The position numbers and the translations under genes are program-made. 64,000 nucleotides of DNA from an archaeon (GTDB lineage Archaea > Nanobdellota > Nanobdellia > Woesearchaeales > UBA9642), in NCBI GenBank assembly GCA_020057295.1, contig JAGVGF010000005.1:1-64000 (forward strand). The letters run 5' to 3'. The notes beneath the pieces were generated by a model. It made no database searches. It was given only the letters and a program-made list of their open reading frames with translations, and had not been told where the DNA came from. Positions 14,508-24,091 of this stretch are shown here, in pieces (the first letter of the stretch is position 1; each line of letters starts with the position of its first letter).

Positions 14508-17500
14508 CTATTGAACAATTTCTCCTACAAGTTTTCCACTCAATACATTAGATACAACAGTTATCGTAAATTGTCTAATATTATCTGCTTTATTAGTCTC
14601 TATTAACACATTATCCGAATCTATAGTTATATTTCCATTAAATGTTCCTGCACTTGTATAATTGAAGTATTCCCATCCATCTATAGGATAATCGAATACT
14701 GGAACTGTTCGTGTTATTGTTTGCTGACCAGTATTTATTGTATATTTGAAATTATTTATATTTTGATTTTCATTTTTCATGATCACAAAGTTCACTCCAA
14801 CGGTCTGTCCTATTTTTGGAGTGGTATTATCTACATAGACACTATCGACGTATGCATTAAATGTTATTATTGGAGGAGTAATTGCTGCTGTTACAGGAAT
14901 TGTTGATTTTACTGTTGTTGAGCCATCTGTTACCGAGATATTAAAGTCGTAATTTCCTGTCAAATTAGTCTGTTTTGCAATGAATGTAATATTTTGAACT
15001 AATGTTTGACCGCCATTAATAATTGTTGGACTTGCAAAGATATAATTCCATGCAGAATTTCCTTCAATTGTTGTGGTAAATGTTCTTGGTAAACAATAAA
15101 TATTATCGTTGTTTGTGATACTTGCTGTTGCAGTTCCGTTAGTCACATCAGCTAATGTATCTATGAAGTTGAACGGTCCTCCATTAATTGTTATTGTTGG
15201 ATTATTACGTATGCAAGGATCAATAAATGATATACTATGAATTCCTGTTACAGATAGTCCTGAATCATTGTTCTTAGCCGTAATACTGAATGTAGTATTT
15301 ATGTATGAAACTGTTGTTACATTGTAAGCTAATCTTTTTTTAACACCTGCACTTATTGTTAAATTGTTAACATCTACAGGAACATAATTTCCAGTACTCA
15401 TATTATAAACTAATAATTGATACGACATAGGATTTGTTGTTGTAATATTAAATATTGCATCAGTACAATATGAATTATCATTATTTGTGACATTGAATTG
15501 CACTACCGTATTATTGTCTATTCCTTGTCTTAATAAGATATCGCTTGGAACAGCGATTGTAGGAGTATTTCTTACGCATGGATCGATTACATTGATGCTA
15601 ATATCTCTTAGCGTACTCATAGCACCATTAAAATTGGTGAAATTAACATTAATATTATAGGTTCCAGGAATTGCATTTACTGGAGTCACATTGTAGAACA
15701 ATATAAATTCTGAGTTGGTATTTCTTCGTATATATTTATTATTATACCATTTTTCAAGTCTATATCCTACAATTGTCCTATTATAAGGCTGTCCTGTTGT
15801 TTGATTGATAAGAGTTACATTATATAAGTAAGATGTGTTGTAATATACCTCTGTAATCCATCCTTCAGGGAATGTGACATTGTATAAAAATACACTATCC
15901 TGACAACTTGAACTGTCATTATTTCTAACTGTTATTGGCATCATAAATGACTCTCCCTGATTGATAGCATAATTTAATACTCCTTTGAATATAGGAGTTC
16001 TTGTTGTACAAGAATCGTTTGAAAATGACATATTAGAATATTTAGAAAGTATTAATCTTTGATAAGTTTGGGCAAATTCTTGAACAGTTACATTCATTGA
16101 TGGAGCAAAAGAATAAGGTTTGCCTCCAAACCATGATCTAGGTATTGTTGCATACACAATAATATTTTTTGAACTTGTTTCATTTAATGTTATTGTTTTA
16201 TCGAAGAATTGAACTAATTCTCCAGAAGGTAATTTCTCAAAGTATTCTAAAGTCCAACTTTCTGGATAATTTGGTTCTAAAATTATATGTGACTCTTTAC
16301 AACCAGCATAAGCTTTACCTTGGAACGTATATCCGAAATTAAATAGATTAGCATAAGGTCTGTGTATTGACATTGTAACTCTTGAAGTATCGGCAGAAAT
16401 TTTTATTGGCTCTCTAAAATAACATGATGGTTGCGTTAAATTGACTTCGAATGTCGCACTACCTTCTGTTGAATTATCAACAGATAAAGTTTTTATTCTT
16501 ATACCCATAGGTGCATCAATGTAAGTTTTGTCAACATTCAGCGTTACATTCATCGTATCATAATATGATGCAGATGTTCCTCCAATAGAGTTTGGAGTCA
16601 TGTCAAGTAAATATGTTCTTGCAAAATTTTCGCTTGTTGAAGAAAATTCATTCATCACATTAACAAATATACCGTTTAAGTTGTCTTTAGTATTTGGCCA
16701 TCCGCCCGTGCTATAATTAGTTTTTGAATCAAAACCTATTGGTCTTCTTATTTCTATATACATGTAAGGTGTTGAAGTGTTTGGATCTGAGCCTATGGGA
16801 TATATTTTTGCTGCATGTATTCCGTTGTTAGATTCCAAAGGATTTATTGTATAAGTTCCATTAGTAACTACAGATTGTATTGTGCTTTGATTTATCCATC
16901 CGTTTAATTCTTTATAATATGCATTTGTATGAAGTGTGAATGAAGTTGTTCCCATAATATCATAATAATTACCGTAATTGTAACTAGCGTACGGATCATT
17001 GAGATTATTTTCATTACATGCTTGTCCATACATTACAATGCCTGGTTCACATCTCATAATTCCTGCATGATTTGCTCCAAATCCGTGTCCTCCAAGTTCG
17101 TGTGAAACAAGATAATCAAGATTTGTCCAATTAAACGGTTGTGTTCCCCATCCTGAAGGGTTTTTGTATGTTGATTGATTGTTAATGTTAATACTTCCAA
17201 CCCAGGAAACAGAAGTGTTCCAGATTTCATTACCGACTTTATTTTGTGAAATACCCACATATGAAGTTCCACCAGTAAAATAATGATGATTAACTAAGAT
17301 TAATATTCTATCATATTGAGTCATATTAATACTTAAAGAATCAGAATATGTTTTAATATCATCTAATGTTGGAGGATATATGCTAAATGATCCTGAAGAA
17401 ACAGAATTATGAGGTATTTGATACCATCCATATACGTCAGCAGTTATGTTGCCTACTTTTCCATATGATTGTTCCTGCATAAATTTTGCAAATGGACCAT

Positions 17501-18401
17501 TCTCTAATCTTTCTTTAACATATGTAGAAGTCATATTTTCAGGATTTGGATTTTGAGAATCAGTAAAACTAACCATGAATACAACAATCTTTTGTGGACC
17601 TATAGTTAGTACAGGACCATTTTCTAATATCTTTACATCTGAAGTTTTTACTGCAATATCATTGTCGATTATCAGACCACTAACAGTGATTTTAGATCCT
17701 GAACGCAATTCAGGGTTTAATTGTAATAAATTGTCTGTAGGATTTATATTATACATCTTGTTATTTGATAATATATTATAAGTATAAATAGAATTTCCTG
17801 CTTTATCCTCACTTACGAGAATATTAAGATATCCTTCTAGAACTATTGGTTGTTCTATATTTTCAGATAAATCTGCATAAGATTCATCAATTGCTACAAC
17901 AGATTTATCGAAGAATTTTTCAACATTGTTTTCCAGTAATTTTTTCATTAAAGGTTTACGTTCAACAATCACTGATTCTGTTACAGTATTATCTATAATC
18001 TGTTCATTGATTTGATCTATGCGATCTGTGTTAGTTATCTGTACGGGCACAGGACTTAATGAAACTGGAGGAGTATATTGCTGACTGTTAGTATTACTTC
18101 CAGATCCTCCGCCGCTAGAACCGCCACCAGAATTTCCTGAGTTTTTTCCATTATTAGTGGTTGTTATCTTTAGAGATACTTGATTAGAATTTTCTTTGTT
18201 TGAATCGTTATTATGTAAATTATTTGTTAATGTGTTATTTGTAGATATATTAGAATCTAATGATTGAATAGAGTCTGTTCTAGGTGTGCCTGGATCACGA
18301 TTAACATTTCCGTTAAAATCATCATTTATAGTGCATCCTACTAGAAATAAAGAGAATAATACTAGTACTACCAATGTATTAAATTTACTTCCCCCATACA
18401 T
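14508..18401 (-). CDS. Very large surface lipoprotein with metalloprotease-like domain and repeated beta domains
   Basis: 1297 aa. Signal peptide with lipobox LVGC (Cys23), then a Ser/Thr/Gly-rich linker (NSGGGSSGGGSG) and an OB-like region (residues ~180-270). A zinc-protease-like domain has SHELGGHGFGANHAGIM near residue 430 and YDIMGTTSF, the metzincin/M11-M6-like zinc site and Met-turn. The site is HExxxH rather than HExxH because of an extra glycine codon. From about residue 680 there are three or four beta-sandwich repeats, several starting DPC(V/I)RN-PTI and carrying NND-x-x-YC, so each probably has one disulfide, then a CARDB-like end. Start follows a TATA (18421-18432) at leaderless distance. 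Likely a surface-anchored protease or adhesin. Confidence 0.7.
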   Translation of the reverse strand: MYGGSKFNTLVVLVLFSLFLVGCTINDDFNGNVNRDPGTPRTDSIQSLDSNISTNNTLTNNLHNNDSNKENSNQVSLKITTTNNGKNSGNSGGGSSGGGSGSNTNSQQYTPPVSLSPVPVQITNTDRIDQINEQIIDNTVTESVIVERKPLMKKLLENNVEKFFDKSVVAIDESYADLSENIEQPIVLEGYLNILVSEDKAGNSIYTYNILSNNKMYNINPTDNLLQLNPELRSGSKITVSGLIIDNDIAVKTSDVKILENGPVLTIGPQKIVVFMVSFTDSQNPNPENMTSTYVKERLENGPFAKFMQEQSYGKVGNITADVYGWYQIPHNSVSSGSFSIYPPTLDDIKTYSDSLSINMTQYDRILILVNHHYFTGGTSYVGISQNKVGNEIWNTSVSWVGSININNQSTYKNPSGWGTQPFNWTNLDYLVSHELGGHGFGANHAGIMRCEPGIVMYGQACNENNLNDPYASYNYGNYYDIMGTTSFTLHTNAYYKELNGWINQSTIQSVVTNGTYTINPLESNNGIHAAKIYPIGSDPNTSTPYMYIEIRRPIGFDSKTNYSTGGWPNTKDNLNGIFVNVMNEFSSTSENFARTYLLDMTPNSIGGTSASYYDTMNVTLNVDKTYIDAPMGIRIKTLSVDNSTEGSATFEVNLTQPSCYFREPIKISADTSRVTMSIHRPYANLFNFGYTFQGKAYAGCKESHIILEPNYPESWTLEYFEKLPSGELVQFFDKTITLNETSSKNIIVYATIPRSWFGGKPYSFAPSMNVTVQEFAQTYQRLILSKYSNMSFSNDSCTTRTPIFKGVLNYAINQGESFMMPITVRNNDSSSCQDSVFLYNVTFPEGWITEVYYNTSYLYNVTLINQTTGQPYNRTIVGYRLEKWYNNKYIRRNTNSEFILFYNVTPVNAIPGTYNINVNFTNFNGAMSTLRDISINVIDPCVRNTPTIAVPSDILLRQGIDNNTVVQFNVTNNDNSYCTDAIFNITTTNPMSYQLLVYNMSTGNYVPVDVNNLTISAGVKKRLAYNVTTVSYINTTFSITAKNNDSGLSVTGIHSISFIDPCIRNNPTITINGGPFNFIDTLADVTNGTATASITNNDNIYCLPRTFTTTIEGNSAWNYIFASPTIINGGQTLVQNITFIAKQTNLTGNYDFNISVTDGSTTVKSTIPVTAAITPPIITFNAYVDSVYVDNTTPKIGQTVGVNFVIMKNENQNINNFKYTINTGQQTITRTVPVFDYPIDGWEYFNYTSAGTFNGNITIDSDNVLIETNKADNIRQFTITVVSNVLSGKLVGEIVQ

Positions 18402-18420
18402 GTTACTGTTCAGTAGCTAC

Positions 18421-18432
18421 ACTTTATAAAGT
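18421..18432 (-). promoter_or_regulatory. TATA box for the 1297-aa lipoprotein gene
   Basis: ACTTTATAAAGT, itself palindromic, is centred 26 nt from the ATG at 18401. The start region contains TACTG-AA-CAGTA. Confidence 0.5.
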
Positions 18433-18477
18433 TTACGTTTAGAACGTTTCCACAATAAAAGAAATTCCCATTTCTTA

Positions 18478-18504
18478 ATTGTGAAAATTTCAGATTTTCA
18501 CAAT
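18478..18504. promoter_or_regulatory. Perfect 27-bp palindrome, likely operator of ackA
   Basis: ATTGTGAAAAT - TTCAG - ATTTTCACAAT has two exact 11-bp arms around a 5-bp spacer. It sits just upstream of the likely ackA TATA (CTATATATAG, 18519-18528, or TCTTTAAAAG, 18504-18513), the position for a dimeric regulator acting on basal transcription factors. A related CCACAAT half-site lies at 18450-18456. Confidence 0.6.
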
Positions 18505-18548
18505 CTTTAAAAGTAGCTCTATATATAGTATCAAAAAAGAGGGTGTGT

Positions 18549-19973
18549 ATGAAGATTAATCCTGAGCATTATTTTGTTCTTAACGGCGGCAGAATTATTA
18601 AGAATCTTGATGAATTAATCGAAGTTCTAAAGACTATTGACAAAAAGACGTTCGAATATCATGTTAATGATAATAAAAATGATTTTGTTAATTGGATACA
18701 ATATGTTTTTAAGAGCAATAAATTGGCTGCAAGTATAGAAAATTTAAGGTATAAAGATATAAAAGCCATTATAGGATTTATACGTAAACATTTGGATGAA
18801 TTAAAGATTCTAGTGGTTAATGGAGGAAGTTCCTCGTTAAAATTTCAATTAATAGATTTAACTTCGAAGAACGTTCTTATTAAAGGAATGATAGATGCTA
18901 TAAATCTTGATAGAGGCAATATATCTTTAATATTTAATGGTGAAACAATCAGCAGAAACGTTGTTGTAAAGAATCATGATGAAGCAGTAATGTTAATGAT
19001 TAGAAGTTTAATAGATAATAACATAATTAGCGATGTCTCGGAAATAAAAGCTCTAGGACATAGAGTAGTACATGGTGGAGAAACATACACTGAGCCAGTA
19101 ATAATTGATAATATAGTTATAGAAAGATTAAAAGAACTATCTGTACTTGCGCCGTTACACAATCCACCAAACATTTCATGTATTCAAGCATGTCAGAAAA
19201 TTTTTGAGTGTCCACATGTTGCTGTATTTGATACAGCGTTTCATTCAACAATACCTGTTGAAAAATTCTTATACGGTCTACCATACGAATATTATGAAAA
19301 ACACAAGATTAGAAAATATGGTTTTCATGGCTCAAGCCATAAATATATTAGTAAATTAATCTCTGAATATTATAAAATAAAAGGTAAAAAAAACTCTAAA
19401 GTAATAATTTGTCATCTAGGAAACGGATGCAGTATTACAGCAGTTAATAATGGTAAATCATTAAATACAACGATGGGATTCACACCATTAGATGGGCTAA
19501 TAATGGGTACAAGATGCGGACATTTAGATCCTGCAATATCAATACACTTAGGAAATACACTAAATCTTAATTATGAACAACTAGGAAAGATATTAAATAA
19601 ACAATCAGGACTTTTAGGAATTAGCGGATTTAGCGATATGAGAGATTTGCGTAAGAATAAGAACGATCCTAAAGCAAAACTTGCAATGAAAATGTTCGCA
19701 GACCGCGTAACGCATTATATAGGAGCATACATCGCTGAATTAAATGGTGTTGATGGAATAGTTTTTACAGCAGGCATTGGAGAAAATGCAGCATATATAA
19801 GAAAGCTTATACTAGATAACTTTAAATTTTTAGGATTAAAGATAGATAATAGAAGAAATGATAAGAACGAATTTATCATAACTACTAAGGATTCTAAAAT
19901 AACAGTATTTGTTATGCAAACAAACGAAGAATTACAAATTGCAACAGATACAAGAAAAGCTCTTAAATTATAA
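18549..19973 (+). CDS. ackA: Acetate kinase with extra N-terminal DUF5752-like domain
   Basis: 474 aa. Residues ~80-474 are acetate kinase (acetyl-phosphate + ADP to acetate + ATP): VVNGGSSSLKFQL, GHRVVHGG, DTAFHSTIP, YGFHGSSHKYI, HLGNGCSITAV, GTRCGHLDPAI, SGFSDMRDL and FTAGIGENA are all present. Residues 1-77 are a separate domain (YFVLNGGRIIKNLDEL, FEYHV, NDFVNWIQYVF), like the DUF5752-type module of DPANN proteins. The same domain ends the ABC-2 permease at 28185-30185. The track opens with GTG at 18543; the ATG at 18549 after GAGGGTG is preferred. No phosphotransacetylase is in the window. Confidence 0.9.
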   Translation: MKINPEHYFVLNGGRIIKNLDELIEVLKTIDKKTFEYHVNDNKNDFVNWIQYVFKSNKLAASIENLRYKDIKAIIGFIRKHLDELKILVVNGGSSSLKFQLIDLTSKNVLIKGMIDAINLDRGNISLIFNGETISRNVVVKNHDEAVMLMIRSLIDNNIISDVSEIKALGHRVVHGGETYTEPVIIDNIVIERLKELSVLAPLHNPPNISCIQACQKIFECPHVAVFDTAFHSTIPVEKFLYGLPYEYYEKHKIRKYGFHGSSHKYISKLISEYYKIKGKKNSKVIICHLGNGCSITAVNNGKSLNTTMGFTPLDGLIMGTRCGHLDPAISIHLGNTLNLNYEQLGKILNKQSGLLGISGFSDMRDLRKNKNDPKAKLAMKMFADRVTHYIGAYIAELNGVDGIVFTAGIGENAAYIRKLILDNFKFLGLKIDNRRNDKNEFIITTKDSKITVFVMQTNEELQIATDTRKALKL

Positions 19974-20003
19974 GAAATACAATTTAATAGAAATTCTTAT
20001 GAA

Positions 20004-20429
20004 TTATTCTCCTAGTCCTGCATAAGATAGTACTTTGTCTTTAAGGTTCTTTTCATCTAAAAACTTTTCAGCCTTAAATATGGCATAATCTATAGCCTCA
20101 TCATAAGGAGCAGAACCTTCCCAAGATTTTCTAATCAAATCCTTATACTTGCTATCTAAGTTTTTCAGAACAACACACGTTAAATATAAATCGTCAAGAT
20201 AACCATATGCGCCGTATACTTCTTCAGGCACAACATCTGACGGACTTACAAAATATGCTAATGCACTATTAATTAGCATTCTAGAATTTTTATCAACTTC
20301 ATCCTTGTCTAATAAAGCACAGAGCAACCCAAAAAAATCAGGTAAATACAACACAGCCTTATCAACATCCTCACCCTTATCTTGTAATTCTTGTATCGAC
20401 TCCTTCAAATAATCATAATAACTCTTCAT
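20004..20429 (-). CDS. YkvA/DUF1232-like protein, copy A
   Basis: About 141 aa. The core ALAYFVSPSDVVPEEVYGAYGYLDDLYLTCVVL matches the DUF1232/YkvA pattern (A-Y-x-x-x-P-x-D-x-x-P-D-x-x-x-x-x-G-x-x-D-D), with PEE for the usual PD. The function of the family is unknown. The ORF track opens with TTG at 20450. A TATA box (GTTTATAAAT on plus, 20451-20460) lies 27 nt from the internal ATG at 20429, so that is preferred as a leaderless start. It is a close paralogue of the next gene and has its own promoter. Confidence 0.75.
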   Translation of the reverse strand: MKSYYDYLKESIQELQDKGEDVDKAVLYLPDFFGLLCALLDKDEVDKNSRMLINSALAYFVSPSDVVPEEVYGAYGYLDDLYLTCVVLKNLDSKYKDLIRKSWEGSAPYDEAIDYAIFKAEKFLDEKNLKDKVLSYAGLGE

Positions 20430-20496
20430 AAGAGAAATATTGGGAGACAAGTTTATAAATTTTAAGAAATATTCATTATAAGGTCAGAATATAAAT

Positions 20497-20925
20497 CTAT
20501 TCAGACAAACCACAATATATCAATAATTTTTCTTTAAGATTTTTTTCTTCTAAGAATTTTTCAGAACTAAATTTACAAAAATCTAGAACTTTATCGAATT
20601 CTTCAGTGTTGTCCCATAACGAAGATATTAAATCATAATATTTTACTCGAAGATTCGACAATATTATACAAGATACATACATATCGTCAATATATCCATA
20701 TGCTCCATAAACTTCCTCGGGAACCATATCATTCGGAATTACAAGATATCCTAAAGCTATATTTGCATGCACCCTTGATTCTTTATCAACTAATTCATTA
20801 TCCAAAAGATCACACAACAATTGGACTAAATCCGGAAAATGCAACAGACTTCTGTCAAAATCTTCCCCCGAATTTCTTAAAATATCTATTTCTTCTCTAA
20901 GATAATCTATATATGTTCTAACCAT
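20497..20925 (-). CDS. YkvA/DUF1232-like protein, copy B
   Basis: 142 aa, paralogue of the downstream gene along its whole length: same YxxYLRExI start, ALGYLVIPNDMVPEEVYGAYGYIDDMYVSC core, and KFLEEKNLKEKLLIYCGLSE end. The two differ at about half the positions, so the duplication is not recent. The ATG at 20925 is about 25 nt from an AT-rich TATA-like CTTTTAATATAG (20946-20957). Divergent from truD. Confidence 0.75.
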   Translation of the reverse strand: MVRTYIDYLREEIDILRNSGEDFDRSLLHFPDLVQLLCDLLDNELVDKESRVHANIALGYLVIPNDMVPEEVYGAYGYIDDMYVSCIILSNLRVKYYDLISSLWDNTEEFDKVLDFCKFSSEKFLEEKNLKEKLLIYCGLSE

Positions 20926-20996
20926 ATGTAACTATTGTAGAGTACTATATTAAAAGTTTTCGATAAAGTTATAAAATTACTTCAATATAGCCCTTT

Positions 20997-22049
20997 ATGA
21001 TTATTAAAAAATCTCCTGAAGACTTTATTGTAGAAGAATTGCCTGTAAAAGAATGGGATGATGCAGGACATTATGCAGTATTTAAACTTATTAAAACCAA
21101 TTTGAACACTGAACGTGCTATAGAGATTATTTCTGGAAAATTTCACGTTTCTCGATCTATAATCAAATATGCTGGATCTAAAGATAGACATGCCATAACA
21201 ACACAATATATTAGTATACCTTCAAAAAATATTGTCGTTAGTAAAATTTGTATGGATGATGAGGATCTTAAACTCTCACATGTAGGATATACTGATGAAC
21301 CATTGAGTTTAGGAAGTTTAAAAGGTAATAGATTCGTAATTACGGCGAGAGAATTGACTCCTAAAGAATCTAGTAACATAAAATCCAAAAATATACGTGA
21401 CACTAACAATGATGAAACGCATATTATACCAAACTATTTTGATGATCAAAGATTTTCCATCAATAATTACAACATAGGACTGAACATTTTGAAGCGTAAT
21501 TATAAAAAAGCGGTAGAGTTTATGTGTGAATCAAGTAGCATTTACAAGGACGCAACAGATATCTATATACTTTCAAACCCTAACGATTACATAGGCGCAT
21601 TAAAACATATCCCTAAAAAGACACTGCTAATGTTAATACATTCAGTACAATCATATATATATAATGAAGCATTAACTAAAATTTTAATAGAATACGCTGA
21701 AAGAAATAGTATTGAATATTATATTGTAGAATATAGTATGGGACGATTAATATTCTATAGAGATATTTCAAACTATGAAAAATGTGGTATTGAGAATTTA
21801 GAATTATTAGGTTTTGACACTAAAACAGTAAATCATTATGTAAATAATATAATTAAAGAATTAGGATTAACACAACGTGATTTTATAGTGAGAGCTATTC
21901 CTGATTTGAGTGTTGAAGGAACAACAAGAGAATGTTTTGTAAATGTAGAAAATCTAGAAATCATATCGATGAATGAAAGAACAATATTAGAGTTCGAACT
22001 TCCAAAAGGATCATATGCAACAATGGTCTTGAAAGCGTTGTTTAATTAA
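20997..22049 (+). CDS. truD: tRNA pseudouridine(13) synthase TruD
   Basis: 350 aa. TruD-family enzymes convert U13 of tRNA (and sites in other RNAs) to pseudouridine. The N-terminal SPEDFIVEELP, catalytic-Asp motif YAGSKDRHAITTQ, GNRFVITARE and IPNYFDDQRFS (family N-Y-F-G-x-Q-R-F-G, with G to D and G to S changes) are all visible. A TRUD insertion domain follows and a short C-terminal strand YATMVLKAL closes the fold. Slightly short for archaeal TruD. A TATA (GTTATAAAAT, 20968-20977) sits about 25 nt before the ATG, so it is leaderless. Confidence 0.93.
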   Translation: MIIKKSPEDFIVEELPVKEWDDAGHYAVFKLIKTNLNTERAIEIISGKFHVSRSIIKYAGSKDRHAITTQYISIPSKNIVVSKICMDDEDLKLSHVGYTDEPLSLGSLKGNRFVITARELTPKESSNIKSKNIRDTNNDETHIIPNYFDDQRFSINNYNIGLNILKRNYKKAVEFMCESSSIYKDATDIYILSNPNDYIGALKHIPKKTLLMLIHSVQSYIYNEALTKILIEYAERNSIEYYIVEYSMGRLIFYRDISNYEKCGIENLELLGFDTKTVNHYVNNIIKELGLTQRDFIVRAIPDLSVEGTTRECFVNVENLEIISMNERTILEFELPKGSYATMVLKALFN

Positions 22050-22069
22050 TTATTAGACCACAAGAAGGG

Positions 22070-24049
22070 TTAGTTAGAATTCGTTGTATATCTGTTCGTG
22101 TGTCTTTCATCCTCTATAAATACATTAATAACGGCATCAATATTTTTTATTTCTTGTATTAATTTATGTATATCTAAAACAGGCGATTTTCTAATATCCA
22201 TAGTTATTATTACTCTCCCATCTTTTCCTAACCTAGTATTTACTGATTCTACATTATGTTTTTCATTGGCAATATAATTTAGTAATTCAGCCAGTATTCC
22301 TACTCTATCTTTAACATCTACTCTCAAAGGGTATATTTGACTTTCAACATGCTGTAATAATAGTTTTACTTCTTTAGTCATATCGCATGTGTAAACATTT
22401 GGACAATCTACCCTATGCACTACAATTTTACCATCTTTAGTCTTAAATGCTCTCGTTTTTTCTGATTGTCTTGGTGTACAACATTTTGGTATCTTCAAAT
22501 CATACTTTTTACCTTCTACAGTTATCTCTTCTGGGAAGTCTGAATCATCATCTAATAATTCTACAGGATCCCTCTTTTTCTGTTTAGTGTCTACATCAAT
22601 ATTTAGTGCAGCTCTTATTTTTGTTCTAGTATGCGCAGATTTTGCAAATGATAGCCATGATCTTGATGGTGCAGCATTCTTCTGTGTTAATATATCTACA
22701 ACATCTCCTGAAGACAGAGTATAATCTAAAGTAACTACAACTCCATTAACTTTTGCTTGTTTACAATGATTACCTATATCAGTATGTACAGCATATGCAA
22801 AATCAACAGGTGTAGCCTCTTCTGGCAAAGCAATAGGATCACCGTTAGGTGTGAATACAAATATCTCTTTCTCAAAAAGATCTATCTTCAAATTTTCTAT
22901 GAATTCTTGCGCGTTAGCACTATAACGTTGCCAATCCATTATTTGTTTCATTAACGCAATATGTCTATCAAATTTCTTATCTTTATCATCTCCTTTATAT
23001 CTCCAGTGTGCCGCAACACCTTCTTCAGCAGCCATATGCATATCTTTAGTTCTAATTTGTACTTCTAATATACTTCCGTGACTAACAAACACACCTGTAT
23101 GTAATGATTGATAACCATTAGCTTTAGGAACTGCAACATAATCTTTTAATCTTCCAGGCATTGGTTTCCATAAACTATGTATTATCCCTAAAACTTTGTA
23201 GCAATCATCCACACTATCTACTATTATTCTTATAGCCATTAAATCATATATTTCATCAAATTGTTTATCTTCGCTAATAATTTTTTTATAAATGCTATAG
23301 AAATGTTTTGCTCGTCCTGATATTTGTGCTTTTATATCATGTTTAATTAATGAATCATTTACTAATTCCATTATCTTATCGACTTCTCCTTCACGCTGTT
23401 CACGAGTCTTAGCAACCTTATCTTTTAGTTCTACATATTGAGTATTTTCCAAGAATCTGAATGATAAATCTTCTAATTCACCCTTAATATTATTCATTCC
23501 TAGTTTGTGTGCTATAGGTGCGTATATGGTCATTGTTTCCGTGGCGACAATCTTTCTCATATCTTCTGGAAGATATTTTAGTGTACGCATACTGGCTAAT
23601 CTTTCAACAATTTTAATAATTATTACTCTAATATCTTTAGAACTTGCTAGCATTATCTTACGTGTGTTTTCTGCTCTACGTTCTTCTTCTGCTTCCGGAT
23701 TAAAATTCTTATTAACATTTCGTAACCTAGATAATGCTTCTATTAATGTCAATACTTCCTTATCAAACTCTTTTTCTATAACTTCAGGCTTAATATTTGA
23801 TTCTTCTAGAATAGCATGTAACAACCCTACTACCAGAGTGTGAGATCCTACTTTAAGATCTGCTAGCATCATAGCTACATCATATGAGTATGTGAAAAAA
23901 TCTTCATCCGATAATCGTTTTTTGTCATGCAAATGTTGATATGAAAATCTTACAGCTTTTTCTATTAACGGAATGTCGGCGTTAGGATTATATAATCTAA
24001 CCTTATTCACTAATTCTTCAATTTTTTGTTGTAAATCTATAGTTGTCAT
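22070..24049 (-). CDS. RelA/SpoT homologue: ppGpp synthetase with degenerate hydrolase domain
   Basis: 659 aa with the long-RSH layout. The HD domain (~20-190) is degenerate: LLHAILEE at 76-83 replaces HD-x-x-ED, the first His is missing (TYSYDVA) and IVERLASMRTL lacks the usual Asp. The synthetase domain is intact (RAKHFYSIYKK, FDEIYDLMAIRII, GRLKDYVAVPKANGYQSLHT, EVQIRTKDMH). TGS follows (IFVFTPNGDPIALPEEATPVDFAYAVHT) and then a C-terminal ACT domain. So it should make (p)ppGpp but probably cannot degrade it. The RxKD motif (RLKD) is that of bifunctional enzymes. RSH proteins are rare in archaea; bacterial origin by transfer is inferred. Convergent with truD. Confidence 0.93.
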   Translation of the reverse strand: MTTIDLQQKIEELVNKVRLYNPNADIPLIEKAVRFSYQHLHDKKRLSDEDFFTYSYDVAMMLADLKVGSHTLVVGLLHAILEESNIKPEVIEKEFDKEVLTLIEALSRLRNVNKNFNPEAEEERRAENTRKIMLASSKDIRVIIIKIVERLASMRTLKYLPEDMRKIVATETMTIYAPIAHKLGMNNIKGELEDLSFRFLENTQYVELKDKVAKTREQREGEVDKIMELVNDSLIKHDIKAQISGRAKHFYSIYKKIISEDKQFDEIYDLMAIRIIVDSVDDCYKVLGIIHSLWKPMPGRLKDYVAVPKANGYQSLHTGVFVSHGSILEVQIRTKDMHMAAEEGVAAHWRYKGDDKDKKFDRHIALMKQIMDWQRYSANAQEFIENLKIDLFEKEIFVFTPNGDPIALPEEATPVDFAYAVHTDIGNHCKQAKVNGVVVTLDYTLSSGDVVDILTQKNAAPSRSWLSFAKSAHTRTKIRAALNIDVDTKQKKRDPVELLDDDSDFPEEITVEGKKYDLKIPKCCTPRQSEKTRAFKTKDGKIVVHRVDCPNVYTCDMTKEVKLLLQHVESQIYPLRVDVKDRVGILAELLNYIANEKHNVESVNTRLGKDGRVIITMDIRKSPVLDIHKLIQEIKNIDAVINVFIEDERHTNRYTTNSN

Positions 24050-24091
24050 GTTTAGTGTATTATGTCCTATAATACCACTAGGAGTGGTGGT

